Positions 1-7,089 of a DNA stretch of 24,321 bases are shown piece after piece (the first letter of the stretch is position 1; every line of letters begins with the position of its first letter). The stretch lies in IMG/VR virus record IMGVR_UViG_3300030331_000212, positions 1-24,321 of that record, one strand, 5' to 3'. The DNA is from a virus. Under the pieces are notes generated by a model. The model made no database searches and was not told the DNA's origin. It saw only the letters and a list, made by a program, of their open reading frames with translations. The position numbers were made by a program, and so were the translations under genes.

Positions 1-157
1 TTATGCAGGTACGTTTGATACAAACAATTTAACTATTGGGAGAAACTCACACAACATACAGGGTTCTGCAGCAGATTTAACAGTGTCAACCGAGAGAGCA
101 GGTTTTACATTGGTTTACGTAGACTCTACTCAAGGTTGGCTATTAAAGGATAAATAA
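1..157 (+). CDS. 3' end of a virion/tail-fibre-like protein (partial)
   Basis: The frame that starts at base 2 is open from the window edge to a TAA at 155-157, giving 51 residues that end in TQGWLLKDK. The visible part is rich in Thr, Asn, Gly and aromatic residues (AGTFDTNNLTIGRN, ERAGFTLVYV), as is common at the C-termini of beta-rich phage fibre or structural proteins. The next gene starts 5 nt after this stop on the same strand, so the two were probably co-transcribed. The start and most of the protein lie outside the window, so no closer function can be given. The family assignment rests on composition and position beside the propeller genes. Confidence 0.7.
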   Translation, partial: YAGTFDTNNLTIGRNSHNIQGSAADLTVSTERAGFTLVYVDSTQGWLLKDK

Positions 158-162
158 TAGCT

Positions 163-1164
163 ATGTCTGAATATAAAGGTATAAAGGGGTTTCAAGTTCA
201 AACCCGTGCAGAAGATCCAAGCGAACCAATCGTTGGAGACTTTTACTACAACTCTTCAACGGGACAATTTAAAACTGTGAACTCAGGCACTGGAAGCTGG
301 GCTAGCGGTGGAAATTTTCCAGGTCCTTATTATTTAAATGGTGGTTCAGGAGGAACCACAACAGCTGGTTGGACTGCAGCGGGAGCTTTATCTGGTAGTT
401 ACATTAATGAGTCCTACGAGTATGACGGAACTTCTTGGGGATCAGCCGTTAATATGAATAGAAATACTGGTGGTTATCTTGGTGGTTGTGGACCGCAGAT
501 TGCAGGTATAGCGGTATCAGGTTATTCAAATGCACCTCCTGCAGGAGACGTAACAGATTGTGAAACTTACAATGGCTCCTCTTGGACCAGCATCGCAGGT
601 TTACCAGCAGCTAGAAAAGAAAATACAACGGGTGGAACTGCTACAGCAGCGTTAGCCGCAGGAGGTGCTCATCCAGGGGGCACTGGAAACCAAGAGTATT
701 TTGTTTGGAATGGATCTTCTTGGACGGACAGTGGAAATATTAACACAGCAAGATCTAATGCTAACGCAGGTAATGGAATATCCACTTCTATGTTAGTTAT
801 AAGTGGAACTGACCCAACAACTACAGTTACAGAATCATGGAATGGTTCATCGTGGACTGAAATTGCAGAGGTAAATACAGGCAGGTATAGGGCACAAGCG
901 GCAGGCGTTAACAACTCAGATACTTTATTTTATTCAGGATCTTTAACTCCAGGAACTGCTCAAGCTAAAACAGAACAATGGAATGGATCAACTTGGACAG
1001 AGGTAGGAGATTTAGCACAAGCAAGAAAATGGCCCGGTGGAAATGGCACATCTTCAGCTGCTTGGGCAATGGGAGGAGACACTGGTCCAGGAAGTAGTGA
1101 AATAGCTACGACAGAAATATGGAATTTACCAGATTTTGAAACTAAAACAGTGACAACAACTTAA
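163..1164 (+). CDS. Kelch-repeat protein, one six-bladed beta-propeller (putative tail fibre / receptor-binding component)
   Basis: 333 aa. It has a short head (MSEYKGIKG, then GDFYYNSSTGQFK at about 25-37) followed by a kelch propeller. There are five internal W-motifs of the form [YW]NG(S/T)xWT with 'AALAxGG' turns between them. The strand GSWASGG near residue 44-50 and a closing TEIW near residue 317-320 would together make the sixth blade, the usual 'velcro' closure of a propeller. The C-terminus is a short Thr-rich tail (KTVTTT). No signal peptide or membrane segment is visible. Kelch propellers are binding scaffolds. The position among fibre-like and virion genes suggests a virion decoration or host-binding role, which is an inference. 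A similar head, blade pattern and tail recur in the two larger genes downstream, so the three are paralogues. Confidence 0.85.
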   Translation: MSEYKGIKGFQVQTRAEDPSEPIVGDFYYNSSTGQFKTVNSGTGSWASGGNFPGPYYLNGGSGGTTTAGWTAAGALSGSYINESYEYDGTSWGSAVNMNRNTGGYLGGCGPQIAGIAVSGYSNAPPAGDVTDCETYNGSSWTSIAGLPAARKENTTGGTATAALAAGGAHPGGTGNQEYFVWNGSSWTDSGNINTARSNANAGNGISTSMLVISGTDPTTTVTESWNGSSWTEIAEVNTGRYRAQAAGVNNSDTLFYSGSLTPGTAQAKTEQWNGSTWTEVGDLAQARKWPGGNGTSSAAWAMGGDTGPGSSEIATTEIWNLPDFETKTVTTT

Positions 1165-1166
1165 TT

Positions 1167-1211
1167 ATGATTTATAAACAAGTAAAAGGAGGAAGAAACT
1201 ATGGCATATAA
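1167..1211 (+). pseudogene. 15-codon remnant resembling the start of a lost propeller gene
   Basis: Directly after the first kelch gene the junction reads TTAATTATG (1161-1169), identical to the junction TTAATTATG (3303-3311) between the second and third kelch genes. The ATG at 1167 opens a 14-residue frame, MIYKQVKGGRNYGI, then TAA. Its beginning (M-I-Y-K-Q-V-K-G) matches the head of the other propeller proteins (M-A-T-Y-K-E-I-K-G). The frame runs through the ribosome binding site and first codons of the 94-aa gene. It may be the stump left when a propeller gene was deleted or replaced, or simply a chance mini-ORF. It is probably not functional as a protein. Confidence 0.45.
1184..1195 (+). 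promoter_or_regulatory. Strong Shine-Dalgarno site for the 94-aa gene
   Basis: The stretch AAAAGGAGGAAG contains a full AAGGAGG match to the anti-Shine-Dalgarno end of 16S rRNA, 8 nt before the ATG at 1201. Most other genes in the window have only weak purine runs or rely on overlap with the preceding stop. This fixes the start at 1201 and suggests high translation of the small protein. Confidence 0.85.
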
Positions 1212-1485
1212 ATACTGTACAGCGACTAACTGGGGTAAAAATTTTTTCACTCACGAAGAGAGAAAACATTTCCACCTTTCAGGTCATCCTGGTGAAGTAT
1301 GGGTTGTAGGCGATAATCTTTATGGTGATCAATGGATCGGTAAAGTAGCTGGTGCGATTAAAACAAAAGAAGAAGCACAAGCTATCGTTACTGGTAAAAT
1401 CGAAGAGGCGCAAGCTGCTTGGGATTCAGAGTCAGATGATTACAAAGCTAATCACCCAAGACCAGTAGTATATAATCTTCCATAG
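1201..1485 (+). CDS. Small conserved-looking protein of unknown function between propeller genes
   Basis: 94 aa, acidic to neutral and soluble, with no membrane segment. The N-terminal half is aromatic and His-rich (FFTHEERKHFHLSGHPGEVW, about 15-34), followed by VVGDNLYGDQWIGK. The C-terminal half is predicted helical (KTKEEAQAIV, then KIEEAQAAWDSE) and ends HPRPVVYNLP. I do not recognise the family. It has the best ribosome binding site in the window and sits inside the kelch gene cluster, so it could be a fibre chaperone, an adaptor between propeller proteins and the virion, or an abundant minor virion protein. These are inferences from position only. Its TAG stop is 9 nt before the next kelch gene, and both the stop and the next ATG lie in a small inverted repeat. 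Confidence 0.8.
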   Translation: MAYKYCTATNWGKNFFTHEERKHFHLSGHPGEVWVVGDNLYGDQWIGKVAGAIKTKEEAQAIVTGKIEEAQAAWDSESDDYKANHPRPVVYNLP

Positions 1486-1498
1486 TCTTAACCTATGG
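1480..1498 (+). promoter_or_regulatory. Inverted repeat spanning a stop codon and the next start codon
   Basis: CCATAG (1480-1485) and CTATGG (1493-1498) are perfect reverse complements separated by 7 nt. The left arm carries the TAG stop of the 94-aa gene and the right arm carries the ATG (1495) of the next propeller gene. In mRNA this 6-bp hairpin would cover the start codon unless a ribosome finishing the upstream gene opens it. No clear Shine-Dalgarno precedes the ATG, which fits translational coupling. The stem is short, so the effect may be modest. Confidence 0.4.
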
Positions 1499-3306
1499 CT
1501 AAGTATTCGGATATAAAAGGATTTACAGTCCAGACATTGTCATCAGACACTGTTGACAACGCTGTCCCTGTGGGAACATGGGCTAGTGGAGGTGCTTTAG
1601 GAACTGCAAGAGTTGCCAAAGGAAGTTCTGCAGGAACTCAAAATGCTTCGTCTGTTTTTGGTGGTCAAACTGCACCTGGCTTTACTGATATTCATGAACA
1701 GTACAACGGAAGTTCATGGACAACAGCTACAGAAATGACTACAGCAAGACTCACTAACGCTGGAGCAGGAACTTATAATTCCTCTTTTGCTCCAATGGGA
1801 AAAAATCCTAGCACTACAAGAGTTAATAATAATGAGGCTTGGAATGGTTCTTCATGGGCTGAATCTGCTGATGTAAACACTTCAAGAAGAGATGGCGGTG
1901 GAACAGGTGCTTCTCACACAAACGCAATAATTTTTGGAGGTTTTGAAGCTGATTCTCCTCCTGGCTCACAATCAGCTAAAACAGAAATTTATAATGGGTC
2001 AAGTTGGACAGAAACAGGAGATTTAGGCACAGCTAGATCTACGTCTGGTTCTGCCGGAGTAACAAGCACAGCTGCTTTATTTTTTGGACCACCTTCTAAA
2101 AATGAACAGTGGAATGGAGTGGCTTGGACGGAGCAAGCAGAATTAAATACAGGCAGACAATACGCAGGTGGAGCTGGGACATCCGTAGCTGCATTAGCGA
2201 TTGGTGGGGATGTAGATCCACCAATAACTGCAGCAACAGAATCTTGGAATGGAACTTCTTGGACAGAAGTAGCTGATCTTGCAACTGCAAGAAGACAAAA
2301 TTTTGGTTCAGGTGTTGATCTATTAGCTTTAGCATCAGGTGGATACACAACAACACAAGTTGCTAACACAGAAGAATTCACATCACCTGCAGTAGTTAAT
2401 CAAAAAAAAGAAGGACAAATATTTTTTAATTCAACAACAAATACTTATAAAGAAACGGTTCTTGATATTACAACAGGGACATGGTCATCAGGTCCTAAAA
2501 TGGTTAATAACAGAGGTACTAATCAGGGCAGTCACAGTGGAACACAAACTGATACTTTAGCAGCCGGTGGGTATCTTTCAAGTGCGTATACTGGTAAAAC
2601 AGAAAAATTTGATGGCACAACTTGGACAGAAACTGGAGATTTAGGCACCGGTAGAATTTACTCTGGCGCTTCAGTTAAAGGATCTACAACTGCTACATTA
2701 GTAGCGGGAGGAGAATCTCCAACAAAATCGAACACTGAACAATTTAATGGAGCTTCTTGGACAGAGGTTAATAATTTAAATCAATCAAAATGGGGACTTG
2801 CTGGTGGTGGAACCGAAAATGCTGCGCTAGTTTGGGCAGGATACACCACAGGGCCCGTGTCTTCTACAGAATCTTGGAACGGAGGAGCTTGGACAGAGGT
2901 TAATAATACAAATAGTGCAGGCTATGGTTCTGGTAATATTGGAACACAAACAGCAGCGTTATGCACGGGTCGCGCACCTAACCCTGTTAAAGATAAAATT
3001 GAAGAATGGAACGGAACTTCTTGGACTGAAGTAGCAGAGGCTAATTCAGCAAGATTTGGAGTTGCTGGTTTTGGTTTAAGTAGTTTGGCTGGAATAGCTG
3101 GAGGAAATCAAAACCCGCCTAGTTCTAGTGCTCTTACTGAAATATGGAATGGTAGTTCATGGACAGAAGTTTCAGATCTGGTAACAGGATCTACTCGATA
3201 TAATGCAGGAGCAGGTAGCTCATCAGCGGGTATATCTACAGTAAATGATGACACAGAGTTTTGGGATGTGATACAATTAAGTAATAAAACAATTACAGCG
3301 AGTTAA
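1495..3306 (+). CDS. Kelch-repeat protein with two tandem six-bladed propellers
   Basis: 603 aa built as two similar halves. The first half has the head MAKYSDIKGF, the opening strand TWASGG (28-33), five [YWF]NGxxWT motifs and the closing TEEF near residue 295. A hinge NQKKEGQIFFNSTTN begins near residue 302. The second half repeats the plan: TWSSGP near 329, five W-motifs (FDGTTW, FNGASW, WNGGAW, WNGTSW, WNGSSW), then the closing TEFW and the tail NKTITAS. Each half predicts a six-bladed propeller. The likely role is tail-fibre decoration or ligand binding, inferred from neighbours. The hinge is encoded by an A8 run (2402-2409) where a -1 slip would stop translation after propeller one. The gene ends 2 nt before the next kelch gene. 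Confidence 0.85.
   Translation: MAKYSDIKGFTVQTLSSDTVDNAVPVGTWASGGALGTARVAKGSSAGTQNASSVFGGQTAPGFTDIHEQYNGSSWTTATEMTTARLTNAGAGTYNSSFAPMGKNPSTTRVNNNEAWNGSSWAESADVNTSRRDGGGTGASHTNAIIFGGFEADSPPGSQSAKTEIYNGSSWTETGDLGTARSTSGSAGVTSTAALFFGPPSKNEQWNGVAWTEQAELNTGRQYAGGAGTSVAALAIGGDVDPPITAATESWNGTSWTEVADLATARRQNFGSGVDLLALASGGYTTTQVANTEEFTSPAVVNQKKEGQIFFNSTTNTYKETVLDITTGTWSSGPKMVNNRGTNQGSHSGTQTDTLAAGGYLSSAYTGKTEKFDGTTWTETGDLGTGRIYSGASVKGSTTATLVAGGESPTKSNTEQFNGASWTEVNNLNQSKWGLAGGGTENAALVWAGYTTGPVSSTESWNGGAWTEVNNTNSAGYGSGNIGTQTAALCTGRAPNPVKDKIEEWNGTSWTEVAEANSARFGVAGFGLSSLAGIAGGNQNPPSSSALTEIWNGSSWTEVSDLVTGSTRYNAGAGSSSAGISTVNDDTEFWDVIQLSNKTITAS
2402..2429 (+). other. A8 slippery run at the inter-propeller hinge with a nearby -1 frame stop
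   Basis: Bases 2402-2409 are eight A residues, read in the zero frame as CAA AAA AAA GAA. A -1 slip here reads AGA AGG ACA AAT ATT TTT and then TAA at 2427-2429. The product would be propeller one plus a six-codon tail, analogous to the dnaX-type frameshift that yields a shorter protein. No stimulatory stem or upstream Shine-Dalgarno was identified, and A8 runs occur elsewhere in this AT-rich sequence (5938-5945), so this is a candidate only. Confidence 0.35.
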
Positions 3307-3308
3307 TT

Positions 3309-5123
3309 ATGGCAACATACAAGGAAATAAAAGGCGTAACAATACAAACATATGACGAGGATCCAGTTCAAAATGTTGGAAGCTGGGCATCTGGTGTAGG
3401 TATTGGAACAGCCAGAGATTCTTTAGCTGGCGCTGGTATTCAAACTGCAACTATTGCAATGGGTGGACGAAATCCAGGAACTTCTTATATAGATCTTGTT
3501 GAAAAATATGATGGCACTTCTTGGTCAGAAGTAAGTGAAATAAACACTGCAAGAAAATTATTAGGGGGAGCAGGAACCTCAACACAAGCTTTAGCTTTTG
3601 CAGGCAGAAAATCTCCGGGTGATACTAACGTAACAGACACAGAGTCTTGGGATGGTTCAAGTTGGTCAGAAGTAAATGAGATGAACACTGCAAGAGGTCA
3701 ATTGGGAGGCGCTGGAGCAACTTACCAATCAGCGTTAGCTGCTGGTGGTGGAACTCCATCTGCATCAAACGCCACAGAACAATGGACAGGGACATCTTGG
3801 GCAAATCAACCTAATATGAACAGTAGTAGAAGAAATGTTCCACTTAGTGGAACGGTGACTGCAGCTTTATTAGCAGGTGGAGAGGACGGACCTCAAGAGA
3901 GAATAGAAACTTGGAATGGCACAGGTTGGACTGAAGTAACAGAGGCTAATAATACAAGATACGCTGGATCATTATCTTGTAATGGTACAAGTTCAAGCAC
4001 ACTTTATTTTGGTGGAACTTCACCACCCGGTTCAGCAATTGCAAACACAGAAGATTGGAATGGAGCGGCCTGGACAGAAGTGAACGATCTTGCTTCTGTA
4101 AAAGAATACGCTGCAGGAACTGGTACAGCTACTGTTGCTTTTTCTTTTGGAGGAAGTCCGGACGCATCTGGAGCAGCGACAGAGGAATGGTCTTTCCCGC
4201 CAATAACATCTCCTTTTTTAAAAGAAGGTATGTTGTTTACAGATTCAACTAATACAACGTTAAAAGCTTTTGGAAAAGCGGCTGGAATACCAACAGCAAC
4301 ATGGTCCTCTGGTGGAAGTTTAAATACTGCAAGAAGAGGTTGTAGAGGAGCAGGTAGTAATACCTCCGGATTATGTTTTGGTGGACCAGGCGCATCGCAA
4401 GGAAAATTAACTGAAAAATATGATGGATCTTCGTGGACTGTAGCAAATGAGTTAAATGCAATAAAAAATAATTCTGGTGCGTTTGGAACGCAAGGAAATG
4501 CACTTTGTATAGATGAAAGTGCTGTTGAACAATGGAATGGTAGCACTTGGGCTGAAACTACTGAAATCAACACTGATAGAACAAGTCTTTGTGGGGCTAC
4601 AGGTCCGTACACTGCTGGAATAATATTTGGTGGGTACACTTCAACGTACGCAGCAAACACAGAAACTTGGAATGGAACTGGGTGGACTACACAAGAAAAT
4701 TTAAATAATGCAAGATCAACTGGAGGTGGTGCTGGTTTAAGTTCATCAGATGCCATAGCTATTATGGGAGATAGTAACCCATACACTAGTTCATATGTGG
4801 AAGAGTGGAACGGAACAAATTGGACTGAGGTTTCACAAGCTAACACGGGTAGGTATTATATTGGTGCTAGTGGAGCAAGTTCTAAAGGTGCATTAGCTTT
4901 TGGTGGTCTTACCACAACAGCTGTTAATAACACAGAATCTTGGAATGGGGCGGCCTGGACAGAAGTTAATAATTTATCAGCTGCCAGATTTACAGGTGCA
5001 TCCGGAAATGTAGGGTCTCAAAATTTATCAGCATTTCTTGCTGGTGGTGGAACTCCCGATGTTGCAAGCACTGAAGAATGGCAAATTGATGATTCTGTGC
5101 TATCTACGGTAACTCTATCGTAG
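3309..5123 (+). CDS. Kelch-repeat protein with two tandem six-bladed propellers (second copy)
   Basis: 604 aa, paralogous along its whole length to the preceding gene. It has the head MATYKEIKGVTIQT and the opening strand SWASGV (27-32). The five W-motifs of half one are YDGTSW, WDGSSW, WTGTSW, WNGTGW and WNGAAW, closed by TEEW. A hinge FLKEGMLFTDSTN lies near 302-315. Half two has ATWSSGG near 330, five further W-motifs and a closing TEEW, then the tail LSTVTLS. Both halves predict six blades. The gene follows the previous stop by 2 nt, so translation is probably coupled. It is the last gene before the promoter at 5126. The role in host binding or fibre decoration is inferred from position. 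The hinge here is preceded by a T6 run rather than A8, so the slippery site is not conserved between the two paralogues. Confidence 0.85.
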   Translation: MATYKEIKGVTIQTYDEDPVQNVGSWASGVGIGTARDSLAGAGIQTATIAMGGRNPGTSYIDLVEKYDGTSWSEVSEINTARKLLGGAGTSTQALAFAGRKSPGDTNVTDTESWDGSSWSEVNEMNTARGQLGGAGATYQSALAAGGGTPSASNATEQWTGTSWANQPNMNSSRRNVPLSGTVTAALLAGGEDGPQERIETWNGTGWTEVTEANNTRYAGSLSCNGTSSSTLYFGGTSPPGSAIANTEDWNGAAWTEVNDLASVKEYAAGTGTATVAFSFGGSPDASGAATEEWSFPPITSPFLKEGMLFTDSTNTTLKAFGKAAGIPTATWSSGGSLNTARRGCRGAGSNTSGLCFGGPGASQGKLTEKYDGSSWTVANELNAIKNNSGAFGTQGNALCIDESAVEQWNGSTWAETTEINTDRTSLCGATGPYTAGIIFGGYTSTYAANTETWNGTGWTTQENLNNARSTGGGAGLSSSDAIAIMGDSNPYTSSYVEEWNGTNWTEVSQANTGRYYIGASGASSKGALAFGGLTTTAVNNTESWNGAAWTEVNNLSAARFTGASGNVGSQNLSAFLAGGGTPDVASTEEWQIDDSVLSTVTLS

Positions 5124-5125
5124 AC

Positions 5126-5153
5126 TTGACCTTTATATAGAAAGATATATAAA
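5126..5153 (+). promoter_or_regulatory. Sigma70-like promoter for the oxygenase/ParB operon
   Basis: TTGACC (5126-5131), a 16-nt spacer, then TATAAA (5148-5153), all just after the stop of the last propeller gene. Transcription would begin near 5160. That leaves room for the AAAGGAG ribosome binding site at 5169-5175 before the ATG at 5181, but not for initiation with a leader at the upstream ATG (5163). The element splits the fibre genes from the six-gene cassette that follows. Confidence 0.6.
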
Positions 5154-5180
5154 GAGATTAGAATGAATAAAGGAGATAGA

Positions 5181-5846
5181 ATGTCAAAAGAAAAACGTAA
5201 TATAGCTACTAAGCTAGAAACAGAGTCAAAGTATTTAACAAACATTTTAGACAAAGACGATGTTAAAAATTTTAAAAAATTAATACCAGAACTACAAGAT
5301 ACATGGATGAAAAAACAAATGTTTCGTACAGAAACAGAAATGAGATTCTCTGTGTTATCAGATAATAAATATCCAACCAAAGCTGCAAAGTATTGGCAAT
5401 CTGTAAGAGAACAGAATACACACTTTGAAAACTTAGTTCACTTATCATTTGATGCTAGAAAGAATGATGTTGAGATAAAAAAATTACAAAGAGATATTAA
5501 AAAAGAAAAAGATTCATTAGAGAAAGAAATGAAACAAGTTGAGCTAGAGGAAAAATTATATCATAAAGCACAAATGGAGTTGGTCGCTAAACATAGGATG
5601 AGAGAAGTTTCTCTTTGGTCTAAACTTAAAAAAGAATTTGATGATGGCAACTTTGATAAAGAAGATGTAAACACGCATCAAGCTAAATCATATTTATTAA
5701 GATTTCAAAAATCAAAAGAAACAATAACTCCTGGCACATCACAACCAGAAGTGTTTAATATCATGGGTCAATTAGAAGCTTTAGAAAAAGGATTAAGAGA
5801 AAATACTTTATCTTTAAATGATAAAAAAACTAAAAAATTAAAATGA
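5181..5846 (+). CDS. Coiled-coil protein heading the oxygenase operon
   Basis: 221 aa, highly charged and helical. I chose the ATG at 5181 because AAAGGAG lies 5 nt upstream. The alternative ATG at 5163 lacks a good site and sits almost at the predicted transcription start. A core reads YPTKAAKYWQSVREQNTHFE and is followed by a long Lys/Glu heptad-like stretch (about residues 98-155), then LVAKHRMREVSLWSKLKKEF. I recall similar proteins from cyanophages and other marine phages as hypotheticals near 2OG-Fe(II) oxygenases, but I know of no assigned function. The TGA stop overlaps the next ATG (ATGA). It may be a scaffold or adaptor for the enzymes downstream, which is inference only. Confidence 0.75.
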   Translation: MSKEKRNIATKLETESKYLTNILDKDDVKNFKKLIPELQDTWMKKQMFRTETEMRFSVLSDNKYPTKAAKYWQSVREQNTHFENLVHLSFDARKNDVEIKKLQRDIKKEKDSLEKEMKQVELEEKLYHKAQMELVAKHRMREVSLWSKLKKEFDDGNFDKEDVNTHQAKSYLLRFQKSKETITPGTSQPEVFNIMGQLEALEKGLRENTLSLNDKKTKKLK

Positions 5847-6505
5847 AGTTTGACTTTGTCTATTTAGGGCAAACTGTTTTAAAATATGAAGTGCCCCTGG
5901 ATATATTCGTAGGTCTTAATGAAATCTATGAAAAACAAAAAAAACAGTTACCAAAAGCAAATAAACAATTAGTAGGTAAAATACAAGATGAAGTGTCTTT
6001 GTATTATTCTGGTCCTAACAACGATAAAATGCATCAACATTGTTTTGTGCCAAGTGATATACTTGGATGGTTTCACTCTGTATTTGATCACTATACAAAT
6101 TGGAATAAAATAGGACAAAACCAAAAATCAATAAATTCTATTTGGGTTAATGAAATGAAAGCACATGAATATAATCCTGTGCACATACACCAAGGTAAAC
6201 TTTATACAGGACTATCGTCTGTAATGATTTTAAAATTACCCAAAGACACAGGTGTTGAATACTCTGCTCCAAGTAAACCTATGAATGGTAGACTTCAAAT
6301 TATTGGTTCATCTAACGGACAATTTTCTAAAACAGATTATTCACCGAACATGAAGATAGGGGATTTTTATGTTTTCCCTTATGACATGAGACACTGCGTT
6401 TATCCATTTAACGGAACTAAAGAAGTTAGGAGAACATTAGTTTGTAATGTAGATGTAGATTATAACCCAATAGCTTCAAGAACTGGATCGGGGCAAAAAG
6501 AATGA
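5843..6505 (+). CDS. 2OG-Fe(II) oxygenase-like protein, HxH type (first of four)
   Basis: 220 aa. The C-terminal half has the double-stranded beta-helix signature of 2-oxoglutarate/Fe(II) dioxygenases. It shows NPVHIHQG with H114 and H116, then the strand LSSVMILKLP, a later strand GDFYVFPYDMRHCVYPF with distal H184, and Arg196/197 (EVRRTLVCNVDV) positioned to bind the 2-oxoglutarate carboxylate. The proximal metal motif is H-x-H rather than the canonical H-x-D/E, as I recall for the phage family related to Pfam 2OG-FeII_Oxy_5. The N-terminal half (1-100) is helical and charged. Both ends overlap neighbours by ATGA. Such enzymes couple 2OG decarboxylation to hydroxylation of a protein or base; the substrate here is unknown. 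Confidence 0.75.
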   Translation: MKFDFVYLGQTVLKYEVPLDIFVGLNEIYEKQKKQLPKANKQLVGKIQDEVSLYYSGPNNDKMHQHCFVPSDILGWFHSVFDHYTNWNKIGQNQKSINSIWVNEMKAHEYNPVHIHQGKLYTGLSSVMILKLPKDTGVEYSAPSKPMNGRLQIIGSSNGQFSKTDYSPNMKIGDFYVFPYDMRHCVYPFNGTKEVRRTLVCNVDVDYNPIASRTGSGQKE

Positions 6506-7089
6506 TACCAAAAATGCCACGATGGCAATCTTATGTTGCCACAACTACACAACCCATGTTTACACCTGAACAATGTAAAATGATTATAGATGCTGGTCAT
6601 CAATGTGCACCTGAGCAAGCTAAAGTGGGTGGTGGAGATAAAGGACAATATGATACGAAGAAACGAGTCACAACAATTTCTTGGATACCTTTTAATAAAT
6701 TACCACAAATGTACAAAGTTATTGAAAATCAATTATCTATTGTAAACTTAAATCATTTTTATTTTGATGGTGTCAAAATTACAGAACCTGCACAGTTTAC
6801 GGTGTACCCTAAAAAAGGCTTTTATGATTGGCATATGGATCTTAATGCGTTTGGTCAAGATGGAGGAAACCCAATACGTAAAATATCTATGACATTATTA
6901 TTGTCAGATCCATCAGAGTTTACAGGTGGGGATCTTTTATTTTCAGAGATGGGGGAACATAAACCATTATCTTTAAAACAAGGACAAGCTATATTTTTTG
7001 CATCATTCTTAAGACACAAAGTTGCACCTGTTAAAAAAGGCGTGAGAAAATCTTTAGTCATGTGGTTTGGAGGGCCACCATTTAAATGA
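6502..7089 (+). CDS. 2OG-Fe(II) oxygenase, PKHD/prolyl-hydroxylase-like (second of four)
   Basis: 195 aa with the clearest catalytic set of the cassette: FTVYPKKGFYDWHMD with H111 and D113, the strand RKISMTLLLSDPSEFTGGDL (GGDL at 142-145), the distal His in FLRHKVAPV (H172) and Arg182 (VRKSLVMWFGG) for 2-oxoglutarate. The order and spacing match the PiuC/YbiX and prolyl-4-hydroxylase-like class. The protein is about the length of a single catalytic domain, with no substrate-binding extension. The ATG overlaps the preceding stop (ATGA), as does its own stop with the next gene, so translation is coupled. The likely activity is hydroxylation of a protein side chain, but a nucleic acid substrate cannot be excluded. 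Confidence 0.85.
   Translation: MIPKMPRWQSYVATTTQPMFTPEQCKMIIDAGHQCAPEQAKVGGGDKGQYDTKKRVTTISWIPFNKLPQMYKVIENQLSIVNLNHFYFDGVKITEPAQFTVYPKKGFYDWHMDLNAFGQDGGNPIRKISMTLLLSDPSEFTGGDLLFSEMGEHKPLSLKQGQAIFFASFLRHKVAPVKKGVRKSLVMWFGGPPFK

Larger units (their letters stand above)
163..5123 (+). repeat. Array of five homologous propeller-coding units (1+2+2)
   Basis: Five units of about 0.9-1.0 kb share one plan: a head with a GQ/GD-(I)F(F/Y)-N/D-S-T-type strand or an M-x-Y-K-x-I-K-G start, an xWxSGG strand, five W-motifs separated by AALAxGG turns, and a TExW closing strand. Approximate unit limits are 163-1164, 1495-2395, 2396-3306, 3309-4200 and 4201-5123. Short DNA words such as TGGAATGG and CTTGGACAGAAGT recur many times, so the region can recombine internally. 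These are repeats of coding sequence, not a noncoding array. Confidence 0.8.

Noticed and set aside
4004-4846. 280-aa open frame on the minus strand opposite the second double-propeller gene
   Set aside because: It is the antisense of a repeated coding sequence, lacks start signals and known domains, and spans the hinge of a well-supported gene.
163-5123. Possible CRISPR-like or noncoding repeat array because of recurrent TGGAATGG words
   Set aside because: The words are irregularly spaced and always in the same reading frame as kelch W-motifs, so they are coding repeats.
163-5123. Diversity-generating retroelement target in the propeller genes
   Set aside because: No reverse transcriptase gene and no template repeat with adenine-specific differences could be found in the window.
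5163-5180. Upstream ATG for the coiled-coil gene (MNKGDR...)
   Set aside because: It lies about 3 nt from the predicted transcription start and has no good ribosome binding site, whereas 5181 has AAAGGAG at proper spacing.
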